Positions 16,787 to 26,000 of a DNA stretch of 64,000 bases are shown here, in pieces; the first letter of the stretch is position 1, and each line of letters begins with the position of its first letter. The notes under the pieces were generated by a model, which was not told the DNA's origin, made no database searches, and saw only the letters and a list, made by a program, of their open reading frames with translations. Made by a program: the position numbers and the translations under genes. Source of the DNA: Sphingomonas sp. IC081 (GTDB lineage Bacteria > Pseudomonadota > Alphaproteobacteria > Sphingomonadales > Sphingomonadaceae). Where the stretch lies: assembly GCF_006874585.1 (NCBI RefSeq), contig NZ_CP029761.1, positions 1,871,001 to 1,935,000 on the forward strand. The letters are read 5' to 3'.

Positions 16787-19087
16787 TTAACCAGTTCGCC
16801 TCGCTTCCCGCTCCTTGATTTCAGCCAGCAAATCCCGGAATGGGACGGGACGACAGACGTAGTATCCCTGAATGGTGTCGCAGTTCATGCCCTTGAGAAT
16901 CTCGAGAGCGGCAAGGGTTTCCACGCCTTCAGCGACAACAGTGCGGTCCTGCGAGTGCGCCATCTCGACGATCGACTGCACCAGCAGGAGATCCTCCTTG
17001 TTCGCCTCCATCGCCTGGACGAAGACCTTGTCGATCTTGACTTCCGTGGCCGGCAGATAGCGCAGGTAGTCAATCGTCGCGTTGCCGGTTCCGAAATCGT
17101 CGATCGAGAGCCGCAGCCCTGCCTGGACAAGCTTCTGCAACATCTGAAAAGTCCGCGAGCTGCGATCGAGACGATCAGTCTCCGTGATCTCCAGCGTAAG
17201 CTTCTCCGGCTCAAGCCCATGGACGGCAAGAATCTCGAGAATCGTGCCCGGCAAGCCCGGATTGCGCAGCAGCTGCGCCGAAATATTAACCGACATCGAG
17301 AGTTCAAGGCCCTGACGACGAAGCTCGACGGCGGCACGAACGGCATCGTTGACAACAAAGCGCGTGATACGCTCGATCCGGTGGAATTCCTCGGCGATGC
17401 GAATGAACTTGTCCGGGCTGATCGGCCCGCGTTCGGGATGCGTCCAGCGCACCAGTGCCTCGGCACCGGTCACGCGATTGGACGCGACGTCCAGCTTGGG
17501 CTGATACGCGACCCATACCTCGCCATTGTCGATGGCGCGGTCGAGTTGGGTCAACAACGAGATTTCCCAACGGGCCTCATGCTTGTGGCTGTCGTACTTG
17601 TAGACGAGTTCATCGTTGCGAACCGCCTCCTCGGCCGACTGCATGGCACTGGCGACACGGCTCGACACCGGGCGGTCGAATTCGGAATCAATACCGCAGT
17701 TGAACGACAGGTCGATGTCGAGCCCGCCGACCTGAATGCCGTTCTGAACGATGCGGTGGAGGCCCTCGAGATTCTCGAACAGGTCGAAGGTACTGCGGAT
17801 GGTCGACAGCCAGAGGAACATTCCGCCTTCGTGATAGACCACCACCTGGCTGTCGCTGATGCGGATGCGCCGGACGATTTCGTGCGCGATCTGGGCCTCG
17901 ACCTCGCCTGCGAAACTGCCAATAATCGCCGAATAGTTGCGTATCTTGAGCGCCACCAGGATGCGGCTCGAAACGGCGTCATACTTGCGCAGTACCTGCA
18001 CGCTCGGCAGGCCGGACCCTGCATTGGTTTCACCCGCGACTTCCACCTTGTCGAGATGCCGCATCCGGAAGACCGCCACTGCCGCCATCGCGATTGCGGG
18101 AACGATGTCGATCTGAATGCGTAGCCCGTCGAGCGCAAGCGGCGCAGCCACAAGAATGGCCACAAGCCCGGTAAAGCGATAGATATCCAGCGAACGCCCG
18201 CGGCCGACGCCGGTAATGATCACGACCAGCACTAGCAGAAACGCAGGAAGCCATCCCAATTCCAGCGGGACACCTTGCTTCAGCGTCTCCGCCGCAATCG
18301 CATGGAAAAACGCCCCCGGCGTATAGCCCTGCGTGGGCAGCGGATGAATGTCATGATAGACGTCCGCGCTTGGCGCGATAATGATATCCTTGCCGCGCAC
18401 GATCCGCGGATCGGCACGCCCCTTCATGACATCGACGTAGCTTACCGTGGGTATCGTTGTATGATCGATCGAATAGTCGGGGCGGAACACGCGATCGATC
18501 GAACCGGACACACCGGCAATCCTGGCCGCCAATCCCGGGATCTTGCCGATCGGGCTGTCCGACGCGAAGGGAAGGCTCATGCTGAGATTGAACGGGTGGT
18601 TGAGCGCCAGCAGGGACACGACGTCGACGTTCGCCCGGAAAGCCGCTGCCGGGACCATGCCGGCATAATTGCCATGGGCACCATCGCTGCTGGGCAAGGC
18701 ACCCAGAAAGATCCTGCCCTGATTGGCCTTGAGCGTGTCGATAAAGGCGTTCGTGCCCTTATCCTCATTGATGTAGGCCAGCGTCCGATCGAAAAACACG
18801 CGCTTGGCACCGCTCGCAAAGAGGTTGCGTACGGTCGCCGCATCCTGTCCGCGGGTGATGTCGTAAGTGCCCAGTTCCTGGAGCGTCCTCTCGTCCTGCA
18901 GGACGATCACGATCTGGCCATCGGATGGATGGCTGCGCAACATCGTTCGTCCGTTGACGGCGACGTCCTCCAACGGCAACCCGACTTCTGTGACGCCAAA
19001 CAGCACTCCGGTGAACGCCGCCCAGAAAACGATCCTGAACCGAGGGCTTTTCCAGATCTTGGCTAGGCGCGCGAGCAAGTCAGCCAT
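16787..19087 (-). CDS. CHASE2-EAL cyclic-di-GMP phosphodiesterase
   Basis: About 766 residues from ATG 19087, preferred over 19111 because GAGAG lies 5 nt upstream. An N-terminal membrane segment precedes a periplasmic CHASE2 sensor domain (DRTLAYINEDKG, VDVVSLLALNHPF), then a cluster of membrane helices (about 275-345). A degenerate GGDEF-like domain follows in which the active site reads EGGMFLW. The C-terminal EAL domain retains AEALVRW, LSIDDFGTG, KIDK and EGVET, so phosphodiesterase activity is likely while cyclase activity is not. It should lower c-di-GMP in response to an envelope signal. Lying beside the XrtA EPS locus, it may control polysaccharide output (inference). Confidence 0.88.
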   Translation of the reverse strand: MADLLARLAKIWKSPRFRIVFWAAFTGVLFGVTEVGLPLEDVAVNGRTMLRSHPSDGQIVIVLQDERTLQELGTYDITRGQDAATVRNLFASGAKRVFFDRTLAYINEDKGTNAFIDTLKANQGRIFLGALPSSDGAHGNYAGMVPAAAFRANVDVVSLLALNHPFNLSMSLPFASDSPIGKIPGLAARIAGVSGSIDRVFRPDYSIDHTTIPTVSYVDVMKGRADPRIVRGKDIIIAPSADVYHDIHPLPTQGYTPGAFFHAIAAETLKQGVPLELGWLPAFLLVLVVIITGVGRGRSLDIYRFTGLVAILVAAPLALDGLRIQIDIVPAIAMAAVAVFRMRHLDKVEVAGETNAGSGLPSVQVLRKYDAVSSRILVALKIRNYSAIIGSFAGEVEAQIAHEIVRRIRISDSQVVVYHEGGMFLWLSTIRSTFDLFENLEGLHRIVQNGIQVGGLDIDLSFNCGIDSEFDRPVSSRVASAMQSAEEAVRNDELVYKYDSHKHEARWEISLLTQLDRAIDNGEVWVAYQPKLDVASNRVTGAEALVRWTHPERGPISPDKFIRIAEEFHRIERITRFVVNDAVRAAVELRRQGLELSMSVNISAQLLRNPGLPGTILEILAVHGLEPEKLTLEITETDRLDRSSRTFQMLQKLVQAGLRLSIDDFGTGNATIDYLRYLPATEVKIDKVFVQAMEANKEDLLLVQSIVEMAHSQDRTVVAEGVETLAALEILKGMNCDTIQGYYVCRPVPFRDLLAEIKEREARRTG

Positions 19088-19224
19088 CGGTACTCTCACC
19101 CATGGCTGCATCGCGCACGGTTTCGCGAGGCGCGAGATATACGCGCTGTTGCGTCCGACATTGGCGACCTACTGTCTTCATGCACGTCCCGTGATGAGGC
19201 CTGGACACTCGACCTAAGCCGAAG

Positions 19225-19241
19225 ATCCTAAGAATAGGTTA
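19225..19241 (-). promoter_or_regulatory. 13-bp element and -10-like sequence upstream of the CHASE2-EAL gene
   Basis: On the minus strand TAACCTATTCTTA (19241-19229) is followed by TAGGAT (19230-19225), in the same relation as the element and -10 of the micropeptide gene. No -35 consensus is present, suggesting an activator-dependent promoter. TTAACC upstream resembles a CtrA half-site, but the canonical second half is missing. Confidence 0.35.
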
Positions 19242-19346
19242 GGTTAATCCACGTTCACGATGATTGGTGACGATGCATGATCGCGCCCACCACGCAACTG
19301 CCCGCAGGGTGAACATCCCCATGGAATTGCTTGGCAGGCGCATGTT

Positions 19347-21242
19347 CTAGGCGATTCCCAAACCTGCAAGGGACTTATCCAGCATCAGAAGTTGCCACAG
19401 GAGTCTCGAATGGTCCGAAACTCCACCGATATGCGCCTCGGCAAGTTCAGAAATACGCCGCGAATCGAACCACCCTGTGCGGGTGAGTGCCGCACTGGCG
19501 GCAATATCGCGGGCCGCTCCCGCCAAAGGTCCGCGCAGCCATTGCGCGATCGGCGTTACGAACCCCTGTTTGGGACGGTAAAGAATAGGATCGGGAAGCA
19601 CGCGGCGCATCGTCCGCTTCATCAGCCACTTGCCCTGCCCCCCTTGCACGCGCATCGCTTCGGGCAGGCTCGCGGCAAATTCGATCAGACGGTGGTCCAG
19701 CAACGGCTCGCGCGCTTCCAGTCCGACTGCCATGCTCGTGCGGTCGACCTTGGTCAGGATATCGCCGGGCAGCCAGTGCTTGAGATCCGCATACTGCGCG
19801 CGGTCCAGCCCGGACCGCGCAGGTGCATCTCGCATGAGCTGCGTCACCCCGTCCTCGGCACGATAGTCGCCCCGCAAGCGCTGAAACGTCTCGGAATAGA
19901 GCGTTTCGCGCAGTTCCGGCGACGTGACACCGATGGAGCGCGCGTATCCGGTAGCGCTGTCCGCTGCGAGCGAGAGCAGCGTCGCCTTGGCCCGCAACGG
20001 CCGCGGCGCCCAATCCGCCTTCGGCCAAGCCCGTCCGAGCGCGCCGAACACGGGACCGCGCAGTCCCTGCGGAAGCAGCGCCCGCACCCGATCCTCGCCA
20101 TGCTGGAACACGTGCCGACGGTAGCCGGCAAAAGCCTCGTCCGCCCCATCTCCCGAGAGGGCAACGGTCACCGATTCGCGCGCCAGCTGGCAGACCCGCC
20201 AGGTCGGCAAGGCCGATGCGTCGGCGAAAGGCTCGTCGAACATCGCGGCAAGGCGGTCGATCGCCGTAAAATCATCCGGCGAGACCCGCCGCGACACATG
20301 ATCGGTGGCGAACCTGCGGGCCACTTCGTCGGCATAGGAACTCTCGTCCAGCGCCGCGACATCAAAACCGATCGAGCAGGTTTTCACCGGACGGGCACTG
20401 ACTTCCGCCATCAGCGCCACCACGCTGGAACTGTCCACCCCGCCCGAAAGGAATGCGCCCAGCGGTACATCCGCCACCATGCGCGATGTGACGGCCTCGC
20501 GCATCAGGTAGAGCAATTCGGCCTCCAGGTCGGCGACCTTGCCCTTGCGGCGCTCGGCAAACGAAACGTCCCACCACTGCACGGGCTTCGGCACCGGGCC
20601 GCCATGGCGCAGCAGCAACGAGTGCCCGGCCGGCAACTTCGAAACGCCCTTGAGGATCGCGCGCGTGTCGGGCACGTGGCCCCAGGCAAGGTAGTCCTCG
20701 ACCGCCAGCGGATCGACCTCGCGCCGCAGCAGGGGATGCGCCAACAGGGCCTTAAGCTCCGAACCGAAGACCAGGCTCCCATCGCTCAGCGATGCGTAGT
20801 GGAGCGGCTTCACGCCCAGCCGGTCGCGCGCCAGGAACAGCGTGCGAGCGTCCAGATCGTAAATGGCGAAGGCGAACATGCCGTGGAGGCGTGTAACGCA
20901 CTCGGGGCCCCAGCGCTGCCACGCCGCAAGAATGACCTCGCTGTCCCCTTCGGTACGGAAGTGCACCCCATGGCCTGCCAATTCGCGGCGCAATTCCCGG
21001 AAATTGTAGATCTCGCCGTTGAACACCAGCATCGCCCGGCCGTCGAGCGAGGCCATCGGCTGGGGAGATCCTTCAAGGTCGATGATCGACAGCCGGCGAT
21101 GGCCAAGCGCCACGCCGGGTGCGGTCCATATCCCCTGCCCGTCCGGCCCGCGATGGGCTATCGCGTCGCACATGGCCTCGACCCGCGCCGGATCAACCGG
21201 CTTGGGCGTTTCGAGATGGTAGATACCGGCTATCCCGCACAT
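19347..21242 (-). CDS. XrtA/PEP-CTERM system amidotransferase (asparagine synthase-like)
   Basis: A 631-residue class II glutamine amidotransferase. Start at 21242 gives MCGIAGIYH, exposing the catalytic Cys2; the upstream in-frame extension is spurious. The Ntn-hydrolase domain (about 1-200) contains FNGEIYNFRELR, and the synthetase domain contains the PP-loop LSGGVDSSSVVAL and GDGADEAFAGYRRH. Length and context match the asparagine synthase-like proteins of exosortase A loci, presumably amidating a sugar or other component of the exported polymer rather than free aspartate. It begins 11 nt after the exosortase stop and is the last gene of the leftward operon. Confidence 0.9.
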   Translation of the reverse strand: MCGIAGIYHLETPKPVDPARVEAMCDAIAHRGPDGQGIWTAPGVALGHRRLSIIDLEGSPQPMASLDGRAMLVFNGEIYNFRELRRELAGHGVHFRTEGDSEVILAAWQRWGPECVTRLHGMFAFAIYDLDARTLFLARDRLGVKPLHYASLSDGSLVFGSELKALLAHPLLRREVDPLAVEDYLAWGHVPDTRAILKGVSKLPAGHSLLLRHGGPVPKPVQWWDVSFAERRKGKVADLEAELLYLMREAVTSRMVADVPLGAFLSGGVDSSSVVALMAEVSARPVKTCSIGFDVAALDESSYADEVARRFATDHVSRRVSPDDFTAIDRLAAMFDEPFADASALPTWRVCQLARESVTVALSGDGADEAFAGYRRHVFQHGEDRVRALLPQGLRGPVFGALGRAWPKADWAPRPLRAKATLLSLAADSATGYARSIGVTSPELRETLYSETFQRLRGDYRAEDGVTQLMRDAPARSGLDRAQYADLKHWLPGDILTKVDRTSMAVGLEAREPLLDHRLIEFAASLPEAMRVQGGQGKWLMKRTMRRVLPDPILYRPKQGFVTPIAQWLRGPLAGAARDIAASAALTRTGWFDSRRISELAEAHIGGVSDHSRLLWQLLMLDKSLAGLGIA

Positions 21243-21253
21243 AGGCGCCGTGC

Positions 21254-22813
21254 CTAGCGGAGCTTGGCGGTGCGGTCCATCCAGGGACCGGGGGAACCCG
21301 TCGCCGCAAGGAACCGGCCAATCGCGTCCGCAGCACGAGGACCATGATGGCCTTCTTCGGCGGAAACGATGAGCATGGCAGTCGGACGCGCCCGCAGCAG
21401 CAGATGGTCGGCGATTACCGCCAGCTTGAGGCGCGAGTTGCTCCCGGTCGTCACCGGGCCGGTGCGATACCACGTCACCGCCAATCGCTCGACCGCGCCA
21501 TGTCCCAGCAGGCGCTCGCTGCGCGCATCCGCGAAGTCCGGCCCTTTGCCCTGCCAGGCCCAGGGACTGGATGGCATGAGCGCCCCTTCCCCGAAACCGC
21601 CAGCCTCCCGCCCCTCGCCCTGCCCGGCATAGAGTGCATAGAAGACGTCCACGGCATGCCCCCTGTCATCGGCATAACGTCCCAACAGGCGGTGGCCTGC
21701 GCCGCCCGCACGCGGCTCCCACCAGATCGTCGGGGCATAATCGACGCGGTGCCATCCCGGAACTTCGGGCAAGTCTATGGCCGCAGGCAGCGGCGCCGCC
21801 AACCGCTCTGCCATTACCGCCCAACACAGGACCGCACCGACCAGAGCAGCCAGACCAAGCAACGCACCTGTCGCGGCAATGGTTGCGGTCGCCATGCGGG
21901 ACAGGAACGGACTTGCCCCGATGCGTGCGGCATCGATCATCGGCACGTCAAGCGGCCGATCGAAGAAACGCCAGCCTCCGGCAATCACCGCAGCAAGCAC
22001 CAGTGCGAAGAATATCCAGCCATAGACGATATGGTCAAAACCCGCGGCTTTCTGGGCGCCCACGAACTGCGCCGCATAGATCGTTCCCCATGCCCGCGCG
22101 CCGTTGGCAAGGATCGGCACGACAATACAGGCGCCCATGAACACCAGACGCCGGCGCCAGCGAACGAAGCACACATTCGCGGCCAGCGCACCAAAAGCAA
22201 ACATCGCGATCAGGAACTTCACGCCCGAGCAGGCCTCGGCCACTTCGAACAGGCCTGCCGGAGTATCGATGAAAACGCCGTCGATCCGGGCCGGAATGCC
22301 CGAAAAATGGGTAAGTGCAACGGTGATCTTGGCTGTCACCGTTTGCAGCACTTCGACCAGTTCCTCGCCGAAAGGAACCAGGAGAGCCATGTAACAGAGT
22401 GGAAACAGCAGCCCCGCCGTCACTTGCGGCCCCAGCAGCAGGGGAACGACCGCCCCCAAAAGCGCTACCGCCCCCGCCTGCCGCGCCAGGTCGAGCCCCG
22501 AAATGCCGCCCAGCAACCACACGAAGGCAGCGCCTGCCACGACAAGCAGGCCGGGCCACCAGCACGAAGGCGTCAACCGCGCGAGTTCGCCGCGCCGCTG
22601 CCAGACCAGCCAGCCAATGATCGGCGGGATCAGCAGAACATGATTGTAGGTCGATATGTCCCACCACTGACGGGCCATCGCGGTCCAATCGGCGTGAAAA
22701 ACCGCCAGCAGCGCCAGCCATGACGCGGCCAACCGCAGGAGCGCCTTGCGCCATGGGGCGGGTATTGCCTGCAGGAATGAACGATTTTCGAGCGGCATCG
22801 TCTCAGGCGGCAT
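21254..22813 (-). CDS. xrtA: exosortase A with fused EpsI domain
   Basis: A 519-residue inner-membrane protein. The N-terminal 290 residues form the multi-helix exosortase with the expected triad: C195 in EACSGVKF, R240 in ANGAR, H261 in DHIVYGW. The remaining part after a further helix (about 305-330) is an EpsI-like domain (WHRVDYAPTIWWEPRAG onward). Exosortases are proposed to cleave PEP-CTERM sorting signals and transfer proteins to an acceptor; EpsI is involved in EPS production. The start overlaps the end of the glycosyltransferase gene by 11 nt. No PEP-CTERM substrate was recognised in this window. Confidence 0.95.
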   Translation of the reverse strand: MPPETMPLENRSFLQAIPAPWRKALLRLAASWLALLAVFHADWTAMARQWWDISTYNHVLLIPPIIGWLVWQRRGELARLTPSCWWPGLLVVAGAAFVWLLGGISGLDLARQAGAVALLGAVVPLLLGPQVTAGLLFPLCYMALLVPFGEELVEVLQTVTAKITVALTHFSGIPARIDGVFIDTPAGLFEVAEACSGVKFLIAMFAFGALAANVCFVRWRRRLVFMGACIVVPILANGARAWGTIYAAQFVGAQKAAGFDHIVYGWIFFALVLAAVIAGGWRFFDRPLDVPMIDAARIGASPFLSRMATATIAATGALLGLAALVGAVLCWAVMAERLAAPLPAAIDLPEVPGWHRVDYAPTIWWEPRAGGAGHRLLGRYADDRGHAVDVFYALYAGQGEGREAGGFGEGALMPSSPWAWQGKGPDFADARSERLLGHGAVERLAVTWYRTGPVTTGSNSRLKLAVIADHLLLRARPTAMLIVSAEEGHHGPRAADAIGRFLAATGSPGPWMDRTAKLR

Positions 22814-24029
22814 CGCTGATGCCCGGCTTGCTCAAGCCCAATAGCGCGGGAAGCCCTGCAAGCGCAGCGGGCCATCCGGCGTGGGCGTCGACCCACCCTC
22901 GCGCCGCAAGGCCGATGCTGCGCGCCCGCGACGGCGCACCGGCCAGCGCGCAGATCGCTTCTGCAAGGGCAGCATCGTCGGTTCCAACCAGAAATTCCCG
23001 GCCATCCTGCGCCCCGATACCCGTGGCTGCCCCCGGCGACAGCACCACCGGCAAGCCCATGCTCATCGCCTCGAGCACCTTGTTCTGCACGCCGCGCGCG
23101 ATTTCGAGCGGCACCAGCGCCATGTCGGCGGCTGCCAGGAAAGGCCGCACGTCGGCGACACGCCCCCAGATGCGGATGCCGTCCTGCCCGTCATGGCGGG
23201 TCAGAGACGGCGGGGGATTGCGCCCTACGACATGGAAGCTTGCGCCAGGAAAGCGCTTACGAACCAATGGCATGATCCGACTGATCGCCCGCTCTGCGGC
23301 GGCGATGTTGGGCGCGTAGTCCATCTGTCCGGTAAACACGAGGCGCGGCGCGGGCCAGCCCGCCATCGCCGGTTCCGGTATGACCGCGGCGGGATGGTAG
23401 ACCGCGCTGTCGATCCCGTTGCCCAGTGCAGCGACCGCGCATCGCGGATCATCAAGGCGCTGACGGAACAGGGCAGCCTCGGCTTCGCTGACCAGTAGCG
23501 TGGTGTGGGAGCGGCGGGCGATCCGGCTTTCCTCGGCACGCAGCAGGCGGCCTTCACGGCGTTCCATCCAGGCCCGGAAACCTCGTCCCGCAGCGCCATA
23601 GGCCTCGAACTTGGCCGAATCGACATCGACCAGATCGGCGATCACGCGGCCGGAAAAACCATCGGGTACATATTGCCCCATCTGCCCGGAAAACAGATAG
23701 ATAGCACCGATCGGACGCGCCTGGAGGGTCTTTTCCACCCAGCGTGCCATGCGGCGGTCGCGAAACGCGGTGACGCTGATCGGCAGCCCGCCGGCCAACG
23801 CCTCAAGCCCCGCGACCGGCAGGGATTTGCGGCGTTCGAGCAGCAGGTGGCTGGTCGCCATGGCCGCCAGATCGCCTTCGCAGGCGCGGTCTTCGGGGTC
23901 ATCCGCAAAGCAACCTAGATGCACCTGAGCCAGGGCTGAAAGGCACCTAAGCACGTGATGGGAGCGGATCTTGTCACCGCGATCGGGCGGAAACGGGATA
24001 CGGTGGGCGAGGAACAGGATTTCCATCAT
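22803..24029 (-). CDS. XrtA-associated glycosyltransferase family 4-type
   Basis: About 408 residues starting MMEILFLAHRIPFPPDRGDKI at 24029, overlapping the FemAB stop by ATGA. The N-terminal GT-B half has PPDRGDKIRSHH. The donor-binding half has LVFTGQMDYAPNI, WGRVADVRPFLAAADMALVPLEIARGVQNKVLEAMSMGLPVV, a GT4 pattern with the E-x7-E-like glutamates, and GREFLVG. It probably transfers a sugar during repeat-unit assembly at the cytoplasmic membrane. It corresponds to the PEP-CTERM/XrtA system glycosyltransferase family. Confidence 0.9.
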   Translation of the reverse strand: MMEILFLAHRIPFPPDRGDKIRSHHVLRCLSALAQVHLGCFADDPEDRACEGDLAAMATSHLLLERRKSLPVAGLEALAGGLPISVTAFRDRRMARWVEKTLQARPIGAIYLFSGQMGQYVPDGFSGRVIADLVDVDSAKFEAYGAAGRGFRAWMERREGRLLRAEESRIARRSHTTLLVSEAEAALFRQRLDDPRCAVAALGNGIDSAVYHPAAVIPEPAMAGWPAPRLVFTGQMDYAPNIAAAERAISRIMPLVRKRFPGASFHVVGRNPPPSLTRHDGQDGIRIWGRVADVRPFLAAADMALVPLEIARGVQNKVLEAMSMGLPVVLSPGAATGIGAQDGREFLVGTDDAALAEAICALAGAPSRARSIGLAARGWVDAHAGWPAALAGLPALLGLSKPGISDAA

Positions 24030-25099
24030 CCGATCCCCCGGGCGATCAGCGGCCCCAGCCGATTGGCCACCGCAAGCGGCAATTTTTGCCACAGCCTGAT
24101 CTGCAACGAGAGCCCGGCACTGGTTGGATCGGCATCGCGCTTTTTCGCGCCCGGGGCCGTCCAGTTGGCGTAGCTCAACGGCTCGGGTTCGAAGCCCCAG
24201 TTGCGCTTGAAATGATAGGCCCCGCTGCCGGTTTTCGAGCGGCCGAAATCGAAATGGCTGCAGCCGCGCGCGCGGGCGTGTCGCATGAGTTCGAAATACA
24301 TGCGGTCGTTGGCGCGCAGCCCTCGTGCGGCATGGGTGCCGCCGCCCCAGTAGGGCATTGCGGCGCCGCGGTGATAGAGCGTGATAACGCTGGCCACCGG
24401 TTCTCCGCCATGGCGCACGGTGAGGATGTCGGCATCGTCTCCAAAACCGTCGATCACCGAATCGAGCAGCGCGCGCGGGAATACCGGAGTGCCGAGATTG
24501 CGATAGCTTTCAGCAAAGACGGCATAGTGCGCCGCCCGGTCCCGCTCGCCGCGGCCGGTCTCGATTTGCAGATCGCCCGCCAGGCCCTTGCGCACTTCCG
24601 CCCGCTGCTTGCGGGGAATGGCGAGCAATTCGGCCTCGTCGTCCGCCGCCAGCGCGCGCGCGAAGTTGCAGTGGCTTTCGCGCTTGTGTGTCCAGCCGCC
24701 GAGGGCTTCGGGCAGCACGCCTCCGCGCAGTTCGATCGACGGGCACGCGAGGCGCAGCGCCAGTTCCTCCAGCGCCGCAAAGACCGCCCCCTCGTCCGCG
24801 TCCGGGGTGGTCAGCAGGCCGCCGCCGACGGCAAAGCCGCTGGAGGCGAGCAGGCGTCCGAAGACCGGCGAATGGATGGCATCGAGCGGCAGGAAAGCAA
24901 CGATCTCGCCCCCGCGTTCCTGCACCAGAGCCAGCGCGCGATTGCCGGTGGCGCGGGCCACCGAGACGAACCAGCAGGGCCGGTGGAACGCGGACGCACC
25001 ATGATGCCGGGCGAGAAAGCCCTCGATCCGCGCCAGTTCGCCGGGATCGTCGAGATCGAGCAGGCGCATGCTGCCTGGCAGCACGAAGGGCGCGTTCAT
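24026..25099 (-). CDS. XrtA-associated FemAB-family protein
   Basis: A 357-residue double-GNAT protein. RYSRALLDSVI-type FemAB features are visible: PRKQRAEVRKGLAGD, the mid-region YRNLGTPVFPRALLDSVIDGF, then GGGTHAARGLRANDRMYFELMRHA and the ending FDFGRSKTGSGAYHFKRNWGFEP. Related proteins transfer amino acids from charged tRNA to peptidoglycan precursors; the XrtA-linked branch is thought to modify a polysaccharide or sorting acceptor, with reaction unknown. It is linked by 4-nt overlaps on both sides, implying translational coupling. Confidence 0.9.
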   Translation of the reverse strand: MNAPFVLPGSMRLLDLDDPGELARIEGFLARHHGASAFHRPCWFVSVARATGNRALALVQERGGEIVAFLPLDAIHSPVFGRLLASSGFAVGGGLLTTPDADEGAVFAALEELALRLACPSIELRGGVLPEALGGWTHKRESHCNFARALAADDEAELLAIPRKQRAEVRKGLAGDLQIETGRGERDRAAHYAVFAESYRNLGTPVFPRALLDSVIDGFGDDADILTVRHGGEPVASVITLYHRGAAMPYWGGGTHAARGLRANDRMYFELMRHARARGCSHFDFGRSKTGSGAYHFKRNWGFEPEPLSYANWTAPGAKKRDADPTSAGLSLQIRLWQKLPLAVANRLGPLIARGIG

Positions 25100-25965
25100 G
25101 CGGCCAGCGCCGTCGCCCGCAGGGCTTCACGCGCGGCCAGTTCGTCCATCCGGCCCCAGCGGAATTCCCCCACCAGCCGCCGCAGCTTGTCGGCCATCAC
25201 GCCGAGATTGGTATAGTGGCGCAGCCGCGAGCGCAGCGGCGCCTTGTCGACACGCGGCTGGCCGGGATCGATTTCCCAGGGGTGAAAATAGAAAATCGCC
25301 GGGCGCCCCTCGCCATTCACCTGCCGGATCGCCCAGCGCGAGAAACCATAAGGCAGCACCCGGAAGAAACCGCCGCCGCCCGCCGCCAGCCGGCGCCCGG
25401 CGAACAGTGCCGTGGTCACCGGGATTTCAACAAAATCGCGGCCGGGGAGCGGATGGAACGCAAACCGCGGCGCCTCGCGCCAGCCGTAATGATCGTGCAC
25501 GACCGGCGCGACGCTGGAGGAATAGCGGTAGCCCTGCTCGGCCAGCACATCGAAGGCCCAGGGCGTGCGCGCGTCGATCGAAAAGCTCGGCGCGCGGTAA
25601 CCGGTGACCGCCGCGCCCGCCGCATCCTCGATGGTGCGGCGGGCGCGCGACAGGTCTTCCCCGAAGCGGCGCGCGTCCATGCGGAACACGCGCTCATGAT
25701 CCCAGCCATGGCTGGCGATCTCGTGCCCCGCCTCGACGATGCGCCGCACGACCGCCGGATGGCGCTCGGCGATCCAGCCCAGCGTGAAGAACGTGCCGAC
25801 AACGCCCGCCTCGGCAAAGAGCGCCAGGATCTCCTCGCAGTTACGCTCGACGCGGCAGGGCAGCGAAGGCCAGTCCGCGCGGTCGATCACGGTCTCGAAG
25901 GCACCGACCTGAAACCAGTCCTCGACATCGACCGTAAGCGCATTGACCGGCCGCGTGTCCGTCAT
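25096..25965 (-). CDS. XrtA-system polysaccharide deacetylase
   Basis: A 289-residue NodB-type deacetylase from ATG 25965 (MTDTRPVNALTVDVEDWFQV). Metal-site residues include TVDVEDW (acidic residue) and GHEIASHGWDHERVFRM (His pair), followed by YRAPSFSI. The C-terminus has the DUF3473-like region of XrtA-associated members (FHPWEIDPGQPRV). No signal peptide is seen, so it may work on the cytoplasmic side or use another export route. It probably removes acetyl groups from the exopolymer. The stop overlaps the FemAB start. Confidence 0.9.
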   Translation of the reverse strand: MTDTRPVNALTVDVEDWFQVGAFETVIDRADWPSLPCRVERNCEEILALFAEAGVVGTFFTLGWIAERHPAVVRRIVEAGHEIASHGWDHERVFRMDARRFGEDLSRARRTIEDAAGAAVTGYRAPSFSIDARTPWAFDVLAEQGYRYSSSVAPVVHDHYGWREAPRFAFHPLPGRDFVEIPVTTALFAGRRLAAGGGGFFRVLPYGFSRWAIRQVNGEGRPAIFYFHPWEIDPGQPRVDKAPLRSRLRHYTNLGVMADKLRRLVGEFRWGRMDELAAREALRATALAA

Positions 25966-26000
25966 GTCTCGCACTCCGTGTGCTCTGTTCTCGGGTGCCG

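Noticed and set aside
19392..21257. 621-codon plus-strand frame opposite the amidotransferase
   Set aside because: Antisense shadow of a gene with clear Ntn and PP-loop motifs.
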